DNA of 64,000 bases from Streptomyces aurantiogriseus (GTDB lineage Bacteria; Actinomycetota; Actinomycetes; Streptomycetales; Streptomycetaceae), in NCBI RefSeq assembly GCF_014649375.1, contig NZ_BMSX01000001.1, forward strand, positions 1-64,000, given 5' to 3'. A program made the translations under genes and the position numbers. This document shows, in pieces, positions 43,204-51,628 of the stretch (its first letter is position 1; each line of letters starts with the position of its first letter). The notes under the pieces were generated by a model that was not told where the DNA came from, searched no databases, and saw only the letters and a list, made by a program, of their open reading frames with translations.

Positions 43204-43281
43204 CGCAGCGCCGCCTTTCCCCCACAGGTGTGATCGAGCCGAGAATAATCCGGCCATTCAGGGAGTCGAGCGGCGCGGTGT

Positions 43282-43740
43282 CTACGGTTCCATAACGGGC
43301 GCTTCCAGCTCGTCCAGCACCTTGGACAGCCGTTCCAGGACCTGGACGGCCTCGGCGAGCTCCGCCTCCCCGTACGCCTCGGCCAGCCGGTCCGCGAAGG
43401 CCGCGTGCCCGGGGTGGACGCGGGCGATCGCGGCGCGCCCCTCCTCCGTGGGCGCCAGCAGTTTGGCGCGCCGGTGCGCCGGGTTGGGCCGGTACTCGGC
43501 GAGCCGCTTGTCGACCAGCAGGTCGGCGACGCGCTGCACGCTCTGCCGGGTGATGCCCATCGCGCGGGCGATGCCCGACACCGGCAGGGGCTCGGTCAGC
43601 ACCGCCCCGAGCACCTGCCACCAGGCGGCGGTGAGTCCGGCCGGCCGAGCCAGCTCCTCGGCCACGGCGAGGAACTGGCCGTTCAGCCGGAAGGCGCCGA
43701 GCGCGCTGCGGCTGAGCAGGTCCTGACGCTCACGGCTCAC
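43282..43740 (-). CDS. MarR family transcriptional regulator
   Basis: A 152-residue winged-helix repressor. 'AGLTAAWWQVLGAVLTEPLP' is followed by the recognition helix region 'SGIARAMGITRQSVQRVADL', the wing 'HRRAKLLAPTEEGRAAIARV', and a C-terminal dimerisation helix. Its start overlaps the DJ-1 gene's stop (GTGA), so the regulator is co-expressed with the protein it may control. The hyphenated palindrome at 44376-44412 over the operon promoter is the best candidate operator. Confidence 0.88.
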   Translation of the reverse strand: MSRERQDLLSRSALGAFRLNGQFLAVAEELARPAGLTAAWWQVLGAVLTEPLPVSGIARAMGITRQSVQRVADLLVDKRLAEYRPNPAHRRAKLLAPTEEGRAAIARVHPGHAAFADRLAEAYGEAELAEAVQVLERLSKVLDELEAPVMEP

Positions 43741-44351
43741 TGCGCGGCCGCCTTCTCCAGCACGGCGTACGCCTCGGCGTCCGAGTCGTGGAACAGCCGG
43801 TACCAGGCGTCCAGCACCTCCCCCTCGTACACGCCGAGCATCCGGAGGATCTCCCGGGCGAAGGCCACGGGCTCGGTGGGACCGGCCGTGATCAGGTTGC
43901 CGTCGGTGACGGCGTCGGCGTCGACGTACCGGTCACCGCCCGCGTACCCGGTGGCGGCGAGGTAGAAGGAGACCGCGCTGGTGTGGGCCCGGTCGTCGAG
44001 CAGGCCCTCGCGGGCGAGCCCGGCGGTGGCGCCGCAGATCGCGGCGACGGGCGTGCCGGCGTCCAGGAAGGCGCGGGCGGTGCGGGCGAAGGGGGCGAGG
44101 TCGTCGGACGTGTCCCAGAGGTCCGCGCCCGGGAGGATCAGCAGGGCGCCGTCCTCGGGGCGTACGTCGGCCAGGGCCAGGTCGGGCTGGATGCGGAGGC
44201 CGCCGACGCTGGTCACCGGGTCCGTCGACGCGCCGACGGTCCGGACCTCGTGGCCGGCGCGGGCGAGGTGGGCGGTCGCGTGCCCCGTCTCCCAGTCAGC
44301 GAGGGTGTCGTAGACGGCGAGGTACACGGGCTTGCGGGTGATGGCGCTCAT
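43737..44351 (-). CDS. DJ-1/PfpI family protein
   Basis: A 204-residue class I glutamine-amidotransferase-like protein of the DJ-1/PfpI/YajL superfamily. It has 'KPVYLAVYDTLADWETGHAT', the acid in 'ALLILPGADLWD' and the nucleophile elbow 'PVAAICGATAGLAREGLLDD' with Cys in AICGA. These proteins act as glyoxalases, deglycases, chaperones or proteases; which applies is not evident. First gene of an operon with the MarR gene. Confidence 0.88.
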   Translation of the reverse strand: MSAITRKPVYLAVYDTLADWETGHATAHLARAGHEVRTVGASTDPVTSVGGLRIQPDLALADVRPEDGALLILPGADLWDTSDDLAPFARTARAFLDAGTPVAAICGATAGLAREGLLDDRAHTSAVSFYLAATGYAGGDRYVDADAVTDGNLITAGPTEPVAFAREILRMLGVYEGEVLDAWYRLFHDSDAEAYAVLEKAAAQ

Positions 44352-44375
44352 GGCTCCTCCTCGGACCGTGAAGCT

Positions 44376-44412
44376 TTGACAGCATCCTGCCTTTTCGGCA
44401 GCTTGCTGTCAA
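44376..44412 (-). promoter_or_regulatory. promoter covered by a hyphenated palindrome (DJ-1/marR operon)
   Basis: On the minus strand TTGACA is followed after 17 bases by CAGGAT, a good match to the main Streptomyces promoter consensus, and the ATG lies about 35 bases after it. TTGACAGCA and TGCTGTCAA form an exact 9-bp inverted repeat enclosing the promoter, with an inner CTGCC/GGCAG repeat. This is the layout expected of autoregulation by MarR. Confidence 0.65.
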
Positions 44413-44517
44413 GATTCTCCGCGCCCGCCCTACGCCCGACAACCTGTCGCGGAAACCCCTCATCCGCAGACAGGACGCCGATATCGCTTCCGCATCGCGG
44501 ACACTTACCGTCACCGC

Positions 44518-45873
44518 ATGACCCCTCAGCCCCACTCCCAGGCCGGCGCCGCCGTGAAGGCCGCCGACCGCGCGCATGTCTTCCACTCCTGGTCCGCGCA
44601 GGAGCTCATCGACCCGCTCGCCGTGGCCGGCGCGGAGGGGTCGTACTTCTGGGACTACGACGGCAGGCGTTACCTCGACCTCACGAGCGGGCTCGTCTAC
44701 ACGAACATCGGCTACCAGCACCCGAAGGTCGTCGCCGCGATACAGGAGCAGGCCGCACGCCTGACCACCTTCGCGCCCGCCTTCGCCGTCGAGGCCCGCT
44801 CCGAGGCGGCCCGGCTGATCGCCGAGCGCACCCCCGGCGACCTCGACAAGATCTTCTTCACCAACGGCGGCGCCGACGCGGTGGAGCACGCGGTGCGCAT
44901 GGCGCGCCTGCACACCGGGCGGGCCAAGGTGCTCTCGGCGTACCGCTCGTACCACGGCGGCACCCAGCAGGCCGTGAACATCACCGGCGACCCGCGCCGC
45001 TGGGCCTCCGACAGCGCCTCGGCCGGGGTCGTGCACTTCTGGGCGCCGTTCCTGTACCGCTCGCGCTTCTACGCGCAGACCGAGGAGCAGGAGTGCGCGC
45101 GGGCGCTCGAGCACCTGGAGACGACCATAGCCTTCGAGGGGCCGGGGACGATCGCCGCGATCATCCTGGAGACCATTCCGGGGACCGCCGGGATCATGGT
45201 CCCGCCGCCCGGCTACCTGGCCGGCGTGCGCGAGCTCTGCGACAAGTACGGGATCGTCTTCGTCCTGGACGAGGTCATGGCCGGGTTCGGACGCACCGGT
45301 GAGTGGTTCGCGGCCGATCTGTTCGACGTCGTCCCCGACCTGATGACCTTCGCCAAGGGCGTGAACTCCGGATATGTGCCGCTGGGCGGTGTCGCCATCT
45401 CCGGGAAGATCGCGGAGACGTTCGGACAGCGGCCCTACCCGGGCGGTCTGACGTACTCCGGGCACCCGCTGGCCTGTGCGGCCGCCGTCGCCACGATCAA
45501 CGTGATGGCGGAGGAGGGCGTCGTCGAGAACGCGCGGAACCTGGGCGCGTCCGTCGTCGAGCCGGGGCTGCGGGAGCTGGCGGAGCGCCACAGAAGCGTC
45601 GGTGACGTGCGCGGTGTCGGCATGTTCTGGGCCGTCGAGCTGGTGAAGAACCGCGAGACGCGCGAGCCGCTGGTGCCGTACAACGCGGCCGGTGAGGCGA
45701 ACGCGCCGATGGCCGCCTTCGGTGCCGCCGCCAAGCAGGCCGGTGTGTGGCCGTTCATCAACATGAACCGCACCCACTTCGTGCCGCCCTGCAACGCCGG
45801 CGAGTCCGAGGTGAAGGAGGGCCTGGCGGCGCTGGACGCGGCGCTGTCGGTGGCCGACGCGTACACCGAGTAG
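44518..45873 (+). CDS. class III PLP-dependent aminotransferase
   Basis: A 451-residue fold-type I transaminase. It has 'SYFWDYDGRRYLDLTSGLVY', 'DKIFFTNGGADAVEHAVRMA', 'YRSYHGGTQQAVNITG', the PLP-holding D in 'FVLDEVMAGFGRTGEWFA' and the Schiff-base Lys in 'FAKGVNSGYVPLGG'. It resembles omega-amino acid:pyruvate/taurine-type transaminases. The ATG at 44518 is in a 166-bp gap shared with the DJ-1 promoter. A FadR-type GntR gene follows, 178 bp downstream; co-regulation is possible. Confidence 0.9.
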   Translation: MTPQPHSQAGAAVKAADRAHVFHSWSAQELIDPLAVAGAEGSYFWDYDGRRYLDLTSGLVYTNIGYQHPKVVAAIQEQAARLTTFAPAFAVEARSEAARLIAERTPGDLDKIFFTNGGADAVEHAVRMARLHTGRAKVLSAYRSYHGGTQQAVNITGDPRRWASDSASAGVVHFWAPFLYRSRFYAQTEEQECARALEHLETTIAFEGPGTIAAIILETIPGTAGIMVPPPGYLAGVRELCDKYGIVFVLDEVMAGFGRTGEWFAADLFDVVPDLMTFAKGVNSGYVPLGGVAISGKIAETFGQRPYPGGLTYSGHPLACAAAVATINVMAEEGVVENARNLGASVVEPGLRELAERHRSVGDVRGVGMFWAVELVKNRETREPLVPYNAAGEANAPMAAFGAAAKQAGVWPFINMNRTHFVPPCNAGESEVKEGLAALDAALSVADAYTE

Positions 45874-45930
45874 ACGCGGCGCCGCCGGGCGCGGTGCACG
45901 GACGTTCTGTGCGGAGGGCCTTGAATTCCT

Positions 45931-46025
45931 CGAACGCGTAAGGTGGCGTGCTCGTACATATCGACGAGTACGTGTCGACGAGTACGTGTCGACGCGTACG
46001 TGCCGACGAGCACGCCACCTGTTCG
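45931..46025. promoter_or_regulatory. inverted repeat enclosing 14-bp direct repeats upstream of gntR-type gene
   Basis: AGGTGGCGTGCTCGT (45941-45955) and ACGAGCACGCCACCT (46006-46020) are exact reverse complements; CGAAC (45931-45935) and GTTCG (46021-46025) extend the symmetry after a bulge. Between them TCGACGAGTACGTG occurs at 45961, 45975 and, with one change, 45989, and a fourth shorter variant overlaps the right arm. It lies 27 bases before the regulator's start codon, so it may be a multi-site operator or a leader hairpin. Confidence 0.7.
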
Positions 46026-46051
46026 AAAGCGACGAGGGAGACGCCCCGACC

Positions 46052-46753
46052 ATGCCCCGCAGCAGCGGCAACGGCGCCGTGACCCGCAGCACCCTGCGGC
46101 AGCAGATCGCCGACGCGCTTCGCGACGAGGTGCTGGCCGGACGGCTCCAGCCGGGTCAGGAGTTCACGGTGAAGGAGATCGCCGAGCAGTACGGCGTCTC
46201 CGCGACCCCCGTCCGCGAGGCCCTGGTCGATCTGTCGGCGCAGGGGCTGCTGGAAGCCGACCAGCACCGGGGCTTCCGCGTCCACGAGTACTCCGTCGAG
46301 GACTTCCGGGACATGATGGAAGCGCGCGCCCTGATCATCGAGGGCATGTTCCTCGCCCTGGACGAGGGCCGCCAGCGCTCCGAGAACCCGGAGGACCCGC
46401 GGATCGCCGCCGCCGTCGCGGGTGTGCGCCGGCGCGGGGAGGAGGCCCAGCGGGCGGCCACCGCCGGCGACCTCACCGTCCTCATCGGCTACGACCTGCG
46501 GTTCTGGCGCGAGCTGAGCGCGCTGTTCGGCAACCCCTACCTCGCCGACTTCCTGCACCGGCTGCGGGTGCAGTCCTGGGTGTGCCTGGTGCAGCATCTG
46601 CGCCGGCTGAGCGAGCTGCGCGGCCACCTATGGTCCGGCCACACCGAACTGGTCGACGCCCTGTATCGGCGCGACACCGCCACGGCGCGTTCGATCCTCG
46701 ACGCGTACAACGCGCACTCCATCGCGCTGATCGAGCGGCTGGCGGCGGGATGA
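46052..46753 (+). CDS. GntR family regulator with FCD domain (FadR type)
   Basis: A 233-residue regulator. The winged helix occupies residues about 10-75 ('LRQQIADALRDEVLAGRLQP', 'VKEIAEQYGVSATPVREAL', 'ADQHRGFRVHEYS'). The FCD effector domain follows (about 85-225, 'DFRDMMEARALIIEGMFLAL', 'YDLRFWRELSALFGNPYL', 'GHTELVDALYRRDTATARSI'), with the D/H residues that usually bind metal or organic acid. ATG 46052 has GAGGGAG upstream. A remarkable repeat cluster precedes it. Its stop overlaps the following glycosyltransferase start (ATGA). Confidence 0.9.
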   Translation: MPRSSGNGAVTRSTLRQQIADALRDEVLAGRLQPGQEFTVKEIAEQYGVSATPVREALVDLSAQGLLEADQHRGFRVHEYSVEDFRDMMEARALIIEGMFLALDEGRQRSENPEDPRIAAAVAGVRRRGEEAQRAATAGDLTVLIGYDLRFWRELSALFGNPYLADFLHRLRVQSWVCLVQHLRRLSELRGHLWSGHTELVDALYRRDTATARSILDAYNAHSIALIERLAAG

Positions 46754-49197
46754 GGCTGCAGGCCACCGAGGCGACGGTCGTCGACCTCTCCGTCGTCATC
46801 CCCGCGTACAACGAGGAACGGCGTCTCGGCCCCACCCTCGACACGGTCATCCGCTATCTCCACGAGAGCGAGGACCGCTGGGGCACCTGGGAGATCGTGA
46901 TCGCCGACGACGGCTCCACGGACGCCACCCGGGAGATCGTCACTCTGCGCCACGACCCCCGGCTGCGGCTGATCACCAGCCCCGGCAACCGCGGCAAGGG
47001 CCACGCCCTGCGCCTCGGGGTCGCCGCCAGCCGGGGACGCCGCGTCCTGGTCACCGACGCCGATCTCGCCGCGCCCGTGGACGAGTTGGAGCAGCTGGAC
47101 AAGGCGCTCGCGGAGGGCCACGCGGCGGCGGTCGGCTCGCGAGCGGTACCGGGGTCGACGCTCGGCGACCGCCAGCACCGGGTACGCGAACTGCTCGGCA
47201 CCGCGGGGAACTTACTCATACGCGGGACGACCGTGCGCGGGATACGCGACACCCAGTGCGGGTTCAAGCTGTTCGACGGCGAGAAGGTCCGTACCGCCTT
47301 CGCCGCGTCCCGGGTGGACGGGTGGGCCATCGACGTGGAGGTGCTGCGCCACTTCCAGCGGGCCGGCTGGCCGGTCGCCGAAGTGCCCGTGCACTGGTCG
47401 CACCAGGGCGGCTCGAAGGTCCGTCCGCTGGACTACCTGCGGTTCCTGCGCGACCTGGTCCGCCTCCGCATCCCGGTGCTGAGACCCGCCGACGCCGTCG
47501 TCACCGCCCTGTTCCTCACGATGGCCGTCGCGCTCTACTCCGGCCGCCTCTTCGACCCGGCCCACCGCTACCTCACCGACTCCCTCCAGGACCAGAACCA
47601 GTGGGAGTGGTTCTTCGCGGTGACCGCCGACAACGTCGCCCATCTGCGCAACCCCCTCTTCAGCGACCTCCAGGGCGTCCCCGACGGCGTGAACCTCATG
47701 GCGAACACGGCCATGCTGGGCCTGTCCGTGCCGCTCACGCCGGTCACGCTCCTGTTCGGCCCGGCCGTCACCCTGAACCTGGTGATGACGCTGGGCCTGG
47801 CCGCCACCGCCGCCGCCTGGTACTGGCTGATCGTGCGCCGGCTCGTGCCGCAGCGCGGGGCGGCCTTCGCCGGCGCCACGCTGGCCGCCTTCGCGCCGCC
47901 CATGGTCAGCCATGCCAACGCCCACCCGAACTTCGTCGTCCTGTTCATGATCCCGCTGATCGTCGACCGGGCCCTGCGCCTGTGCGCCGGACCCCGGAAC
48001 ACCCGGGCCACCCGAGACGCTGTGATCCTGGGCCTGATGGCGGCCTACCAGCTCTTCCTCGGCGAGGAGGCCCTGCTGCTGGCCGCCCTCGGCATGCTCC
48101 TCTTCGCCGCCGCCTACGGAGCCGTACGCCCCCGGGTGGCCCGCGAGGCCGTACGCCCGCTCCTGCGTGGCCTCGCGATCGCCGCGGCCGTCTGCCTGCC
48201 CCTGGTCGTCTACCCGCTGGCCTGGCAGTTCTCCGGCCCGCAGAGCTACACGCACATCGACCACGGCCCCGGCACCGCCAACACCGTGCGCGCCCTGCTC
48301 ACCTTCGCCGAACGCTCCCTGCTCGCGGGCGACGCCGACCGCGCGAACGCCCTCTCCCTCAACCCCACCGAGCAGAACGCCTTCTACGGCTGGCCCCTGC
48401 TCCTCCTCGCCCTCGCGATCACCGTACGGCTGTGGCGGCAGCCGGCCGTCAGGGCGCTGGCGTTCACCGCGGCCGGCGCGGCCGTGCTCTCCCTGGGCGC
48501 ACGCGTCCACGTCCCGCTCACCGGTACGGAGGTCCCGGGCCCGTGGGCCCTCCTCGCCGGCCTCCCGCTGCTGGAGTCGGTGATCGAGAGCCGGGTCGCG
48601 ATGATCTGCGCCCCCGCCCTGGGCATGCTGCTCGCCCTCGCGATCGGCCGGCTGGCCACGGCCCGCTCCCTGGGCACCCAGTACGCCGGCCTGCTGGCCA
48701 TCGGCCTCGCCCTGCTCCCCCTCGTCCCGGCCCCGCTGAAGTCCGAGCCGCGCGCCGAGGTGCCCGCCTTCTTCGCCGCCGGCACCTGGAAGGCGTACGT
48801 CCGCCCCGGCGAGTCCCTCGTGCCGGTACCGCTGCCCGAGCCCACCGCCGCGGAGGCCCTGCACTGGCAGACCGCCGCCGACCTCGGCTTCCCGATGCCC
48901 GGCGGCTACTTCAACGGCCCGTACGGCGACGGCGACCGCAGCGGCGTCTACGGCGTCCCGCTGCGCTTCACGGCGAGCCTGCTGCAGGACGTGCGGGAGA
49001 CGGGCGTCGCCGCGGTGATCGACGACCGCGCCCGCGCCGAGACCCGCGAGGACCTGGCGTACTGGAGGGCGGGCGCGCTGGTGCTCGCCCCGCAGCCGCG
49101 GGACGGCGTGCTGCGGGCGACCGTGGAGAAGCTGGTGGGCCGCCCCGGTAAGTGGGTGGACGGCGTGTGGGTATGGGACCTGCACGAGGGGAGCTGA
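46750..49197 (+). CDS. GT2 (DPM-like) glycosyltransferase fused to a multi-pass membrane domain
   Basis: An 815-residue fusion. Residues 10-245 are a polyprenyl-phosphate glycosyltransferase: 'LSVVIPAYNEERRLGPTLDT', 'EIVIADDGSTDATREI', 'VLVTDADLAAPVDELEQLDK' (DxD), 'RDTQCGFKLFDGEKV', 'EVPVHWSHQGGSKV'. From 255 onward are about ten helices of a GT-C-like region with an early exported loop holding 'RYLTDSLQDQNQWEWFF'. The GT-A half would charge the lipid carrier and the membrane half use it, if the latter is a GT-C enzyme; this is inference. Coupled to the GntR gene. Confidence 0.85.
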   Translation: MRLQATEATVVDLSVVIPAYNEERRLGPTLDTVIRYLHESEDRWGTWEIVIADDGSTDATREIVTLRHDPRLRLITSPGNRGKGHALRLGVAASRGRRVLVTDADLAAPVDELEQLDKALAEGHAAAVGSRAVPGSTLGDRQHRVRELLGTAGNLLIRGTTVRGIRDTQCGFKLFDGEKVRTAFAASRVDGWAIDVEVLRHFQRAGWPVAEVPVHWSHQGGSKVRPLDYLRFLRDLVRLRIPVLRPADAVVTALFLTMAVALYSGRLFDPAHRYLTDSLQDQNQWEWFFAVTADNVAHLRNPLFSDLQGVPDGVNLMANTAMLGLSVPLTPVTLLFGPAVTLNLVMTLGLAATAAAWYWLIVRRLVPQRGAAFAGATLAAFAPPMVSHANAHPNFVVLFMIPLIVDRALRLCAGPRNTRATRDAVILGLMAAYQLFLGEEALLLAALGMLLFAAAYGAVRPRVAREAVRPLLRGLAIAAAVCLPLVVYPLAWQFSGPQSYTHIDHGPGTANTVRALLTFAERSLLAGDADRANALSLNPTEQNAFYGWPLLLLALAITVRLWRQPAVRALAFTAAGAAVLSLGARVHVPLTGTEVPGPWALLAGLPLLESVIESRVAMICAPALGMLLALAIGRLATARSLGTQYAGLLAIGLALLPLVPAPLKSEPRAEVPAFFAAGTWKAYVRPGESLVPVPLPEPTAAEALHWQTAADLGFPMPGGYFNGPYGDGDRSGVYGVPLRFTASLLQDVRETGVAAVIDDRARAETREDLAYWRAGALVLAPQPRDGVLRATVEKLVGRPGKWVDGVWVWDLHEGS

Positions 49198-49312
49198 CGC
49201 GTGCCGCACCGACTACCCTTCCCAGACCGGCAACGGACGACAACGACCACGTGACCGACCGCGCAATCGCCTCCGCGATCGACTACGCACCGCGCTGAGT
49301 GAGGAGCTCTCT

Positions 49313-49963
49313 TTGGCCTGTGACCTGTGGCTGGTACCGCTCGTCGACGTGTTGTGCCACACCCCCGACAACCCGTTCGCCGAGGAACTCGCGCAGTACA
49401 ACAAGGTGCTGGCCGAGTCGGGACTCCCGCCCGTGCCGGTGTACCAGTACATGCCGGGCCTGTCCGGAGACGTGGCCCCCGTGGCCGGCTTCGACTACGA
49501 CGCGCTGCACTTCCTGCGCCGCGCGTACCTGTTGCAGGTGTGCGGTCTTCCGGTGACCCCGGTCGACGAACTCGGCGGCGACTACGAGCAGCTTCTGGAG
49601 ATGTTCGAGGCGACGGCCCAGCAGTCCCATCTGGTCTGGCACTACGACCACGCGGGCGCGTACGTCCCCGTCGACTTCCCGCAGCCGCTGTCCAGCGACG
49701 AACTCCTCGCCGGCGGCGGCCCGTTGGGCTCCTCTCAGGCCCTGCTGCGGGAGCTCGAGTACGTCGCCCCGTCGATCGGCATCGACCCGACGAACCCCCC
49801 GGCAGCCCCCCAGCCCCCCATCGCCCCCACGGAGTTGGAGGAACCGGCGGTCCCGGCGCCGTACGATCCCAGCCCCTTCGCCCGGGAGCGGCACGTGTGG
49901 CTGGGACTGCACGCGGCGGCGACGCGGAGTCTGGCGCAGGGGTCGATGATCGTCTTCAGCTGA
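49313..49963 (+). CDS. conserved hypothetical protein
   Basis: A 216-residue soluble acidic protein without known motif. It starts 'ACDLWLVPLVDVLCHTPDNP', has 'YDALHFLRRAYLLQVCGLPV' and 'GDYEQLLEMFEATAQQSHLV', a Pro-rich linker (NPPAAPQPPIAPTELEEPA) and a final helix. TTG at 49313 is taken as start since GAGGAG stands at proper distance and the protein pattern begins there. No function can be inferred from its neighbours. Confidence 0.7.
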   Translation: MACDLWLVPLVDVLCHTPDNPFAEELAQYNKVLAESGLPPVPVYQYMPGLSGDVAPVAGFDYDALHFLRRAYLLQVCGLPVTPVDELGGDYEQLLEMFEATAQQSHLVWHYDHAGAYVPVDFPQPLSSDELLAGGGPLGSSQALLRELEYVAPSIGIDPTNPPAAPQPPIAPTELEEPAVPAPYDPSPFARERHVWLGLHAAATRSLAQGSMIVFS

Positions 49964-50126
49964 GGGCGTCCTGGAGACCCGTCCGGCCACCATCGAGCAC
50001 CTGGTGCGGGAGAGCGCGGCCGCCGGCCTCCGCGGACGGACCTGACCGACCGGGAAGTGAACGCGCCGAGGACGCCCCTGCGACAGGGGCGCCCTCGCCA
50101 CCGCTGGACGAACGGGCCGGTCCCGA

Positions 50127-51410
50127 TCAGAGGAACGAGTTGATCTCGATCGTCTCGTCCCGGCCCGGACCCACGCCGATCGCTGAGATCGGGGCGCCGG
50201 ACATCTCCTCCAGCGCCTTGACGTAGTTCTGGGCGTTCTTCGGCAGGTCGGAGAACGACTTCGCCTTGGTGATGTCCTCGGACCAGCCCGGGAGGGTCTC
50301 GTAGACCGGCTTCGCGTGGTGGAAGTCGGACTGGGAGTACGGGAGCTCCTCGACGCGCTTGCCGTCGATCTCGTAGGCGACGCAGACCGGGATCTCCTCC
50401 CAGCCGGTCAGGACGTCCAGCTTGGTGAGGAAGAAGTCCGTCAGGCCGTTGACCCGGGTCGCGTACCGCGCGATCACCGCGTCGAACCAGCCGCAGCGGC
50501 GGTCACGGCCGGTGGTGACGCCCCGCTCGCCGCCGATGCGGCGCAGCGCCTCGCCGTCCTCGTCGAAGAGCTCGGTGGGGAAGGGGCCGGCCCCGACTCG
50601 GGTCGTGTAGGCCTTGAGGATGCCGATGACTCGGCTGATCTTCGTCGGGCCGACGCCGGCGCCGGTGCAGGCGCCGCCCGCGGTCGGGTTGCTGGAGGTG
50701 ACGAAGGGGTACGTGCCGTGGTCGATGTCGAGCAGCGTGCCCTGACCGCCCTCGAAGAGGACGACCTTGTTCTCCTCCAGGGCCTGGTTGAGGACCAGGA
50801 CCGTGTCGGCGACGTACGGCTGAAGCTTGTCGGCGTAACCGAGCAGCTCCTCCACCACCTGGTCGACGGCGATCGCGCGGCGGTTGTACAGCTTGGTGAG
50901 CAGCTGGTTCTTGACGTCGAGCGCCGCCTCGACCTTCTGCTGCAGAATCGACTCGTCGTACAGGTCCTGGACGCGGATGCCGACCCGGTTGATCTTGTCC
51001 GCGTAGGTCGGGCCGATGCCGCGGCCGGTGGTGCCGATCTTCCGCTTTCCGAGGAAGCGTTCCGTCACCTTGTCGACAGTCACGTTGTAGGGCGTGATGA
51101 TGTGCGCGTTGCCGCTGATGAGCAGCTTCGACGTGTCGACGCCGCGCTCGTTCAGACCGCTCAGCTCGGAGAGCAGGACCGACGGGTCGACGACGACGCC
51201 GTTTCCGATGACGGGTGTACATCCGGGCGAGAGGATTCCGGAAGGGAGGAGGTGGAGTGCGTACTTCTGGTCGCCCACGACGACCGTGTGGCCGGCGTTG
51301 TTGCCGCCCTGGTAGCGCACTACGTAGTCCACCGAGCCGCCGAGCAGGTCGGTGGCCTTCCCCTTGCCTTCGTCACCCCACTGAGCACCGAGCAGCACAA
51401 GTGCGGGCAC
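50127..51410 (-). CDS. purA: adenylosuccinate synthetase
   Basis: A 427-residue enzyme forming adenylosuccinate from IMP, aspartate and GTP, first committed step to AMP. It has the P-loop-like '[20 protein letters not shown]', '[20 protein letters not shown]', '[20 protein letters not shown]', '[20 protein letters not shown]', '[12 protein letters not shown]' and '[17 protein letters not shown]'. Length and motifs are complete. Start is GTG at 51410. Confidence 0.97.
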   Translation of the reverse strand: MPALVLLGAQWGDEGKGKATDLLGGSVDYVVRYQGGNNAGHTVVVGDQKYALHLLPSGILSPGCTPVIGNGVVVDPSVLLSELSGLNERGVDTSKLLISGNAHIITPYNVTVDKVTERFLGKRKIGTTGRGIGPTYADKINRVGIRVQDLYDESILQQKVEAALDVKNQLLTKLYNRRAIAVDQVVEELLGYADKLQPYVADTVLVLNQALEENKVVLFEGGQGTLLDIDHGTYPFVTSSNPTAGGACTGAGVGPTKISRVIGILKAYTTRVGAGPFPTELFDEDGEALRRIGGERGVTTGRDRRCGWFDAVIARYATRVNGLTDFFLTKLDVLTGWEEIPVCVAYEIDGKRVEELPYSQSDFHHAKPVYETLPGWSEDITKAKSFSDLPKNAQNYVKALEEMSGAPISAIGVGPGRDETIEINSFL

Positions 51411-51558
51411 GCGCGTACACCCCTTCCGGGTGGGGCATGTCCAGGGTCAGGGGCGTGCGCGGAGGGTCTTGCCGCCGCGTGCACCGCGACCGTCGTTGGC
51501 CGCACCGCGACCGTCATCGGCCGCGAACCGTCGGACCCGGATGCCCCGGAATAGACGA

Positions 51559-51586
51559 AGCCCCTGGCGCAATAGCGCAAGGGGCT
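51559..51586. promoter_or_regulatory. hairpin between divergent purA and the lipid-kinase gene
   Basis: AGCCCCT-G-GCGC / GCGC-A-AGGGGCT forms an 11-bp stem with one G·A mismatch and loop AATA, 148 bases upstream of purA and 43 before the other gene. It has terminator shape but sits upstream of both genes, so it may be a leader element or protein-binding site. Confidence 0.5.
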
Positions 51587-51628
51587 CTTGCACAAAGATG
51601 CTACCCGAGGAAGCGAGGCAGGACCGAG

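Noticed and set aside
39802..43233. A 1,143-residue plus-strand open frame across the PstS-like and kinase genes
   Set aside because: It spans two well-supported minus-strand genes and the gap between them and has no recognisable domain.
45961..46005. CRISPR or replication origin iterons
   Set aside because: There are no unique spacers, and no replication initiator gene or DnaA boxes next to the repeats; a regulatory role before the GntR gene is simpler.
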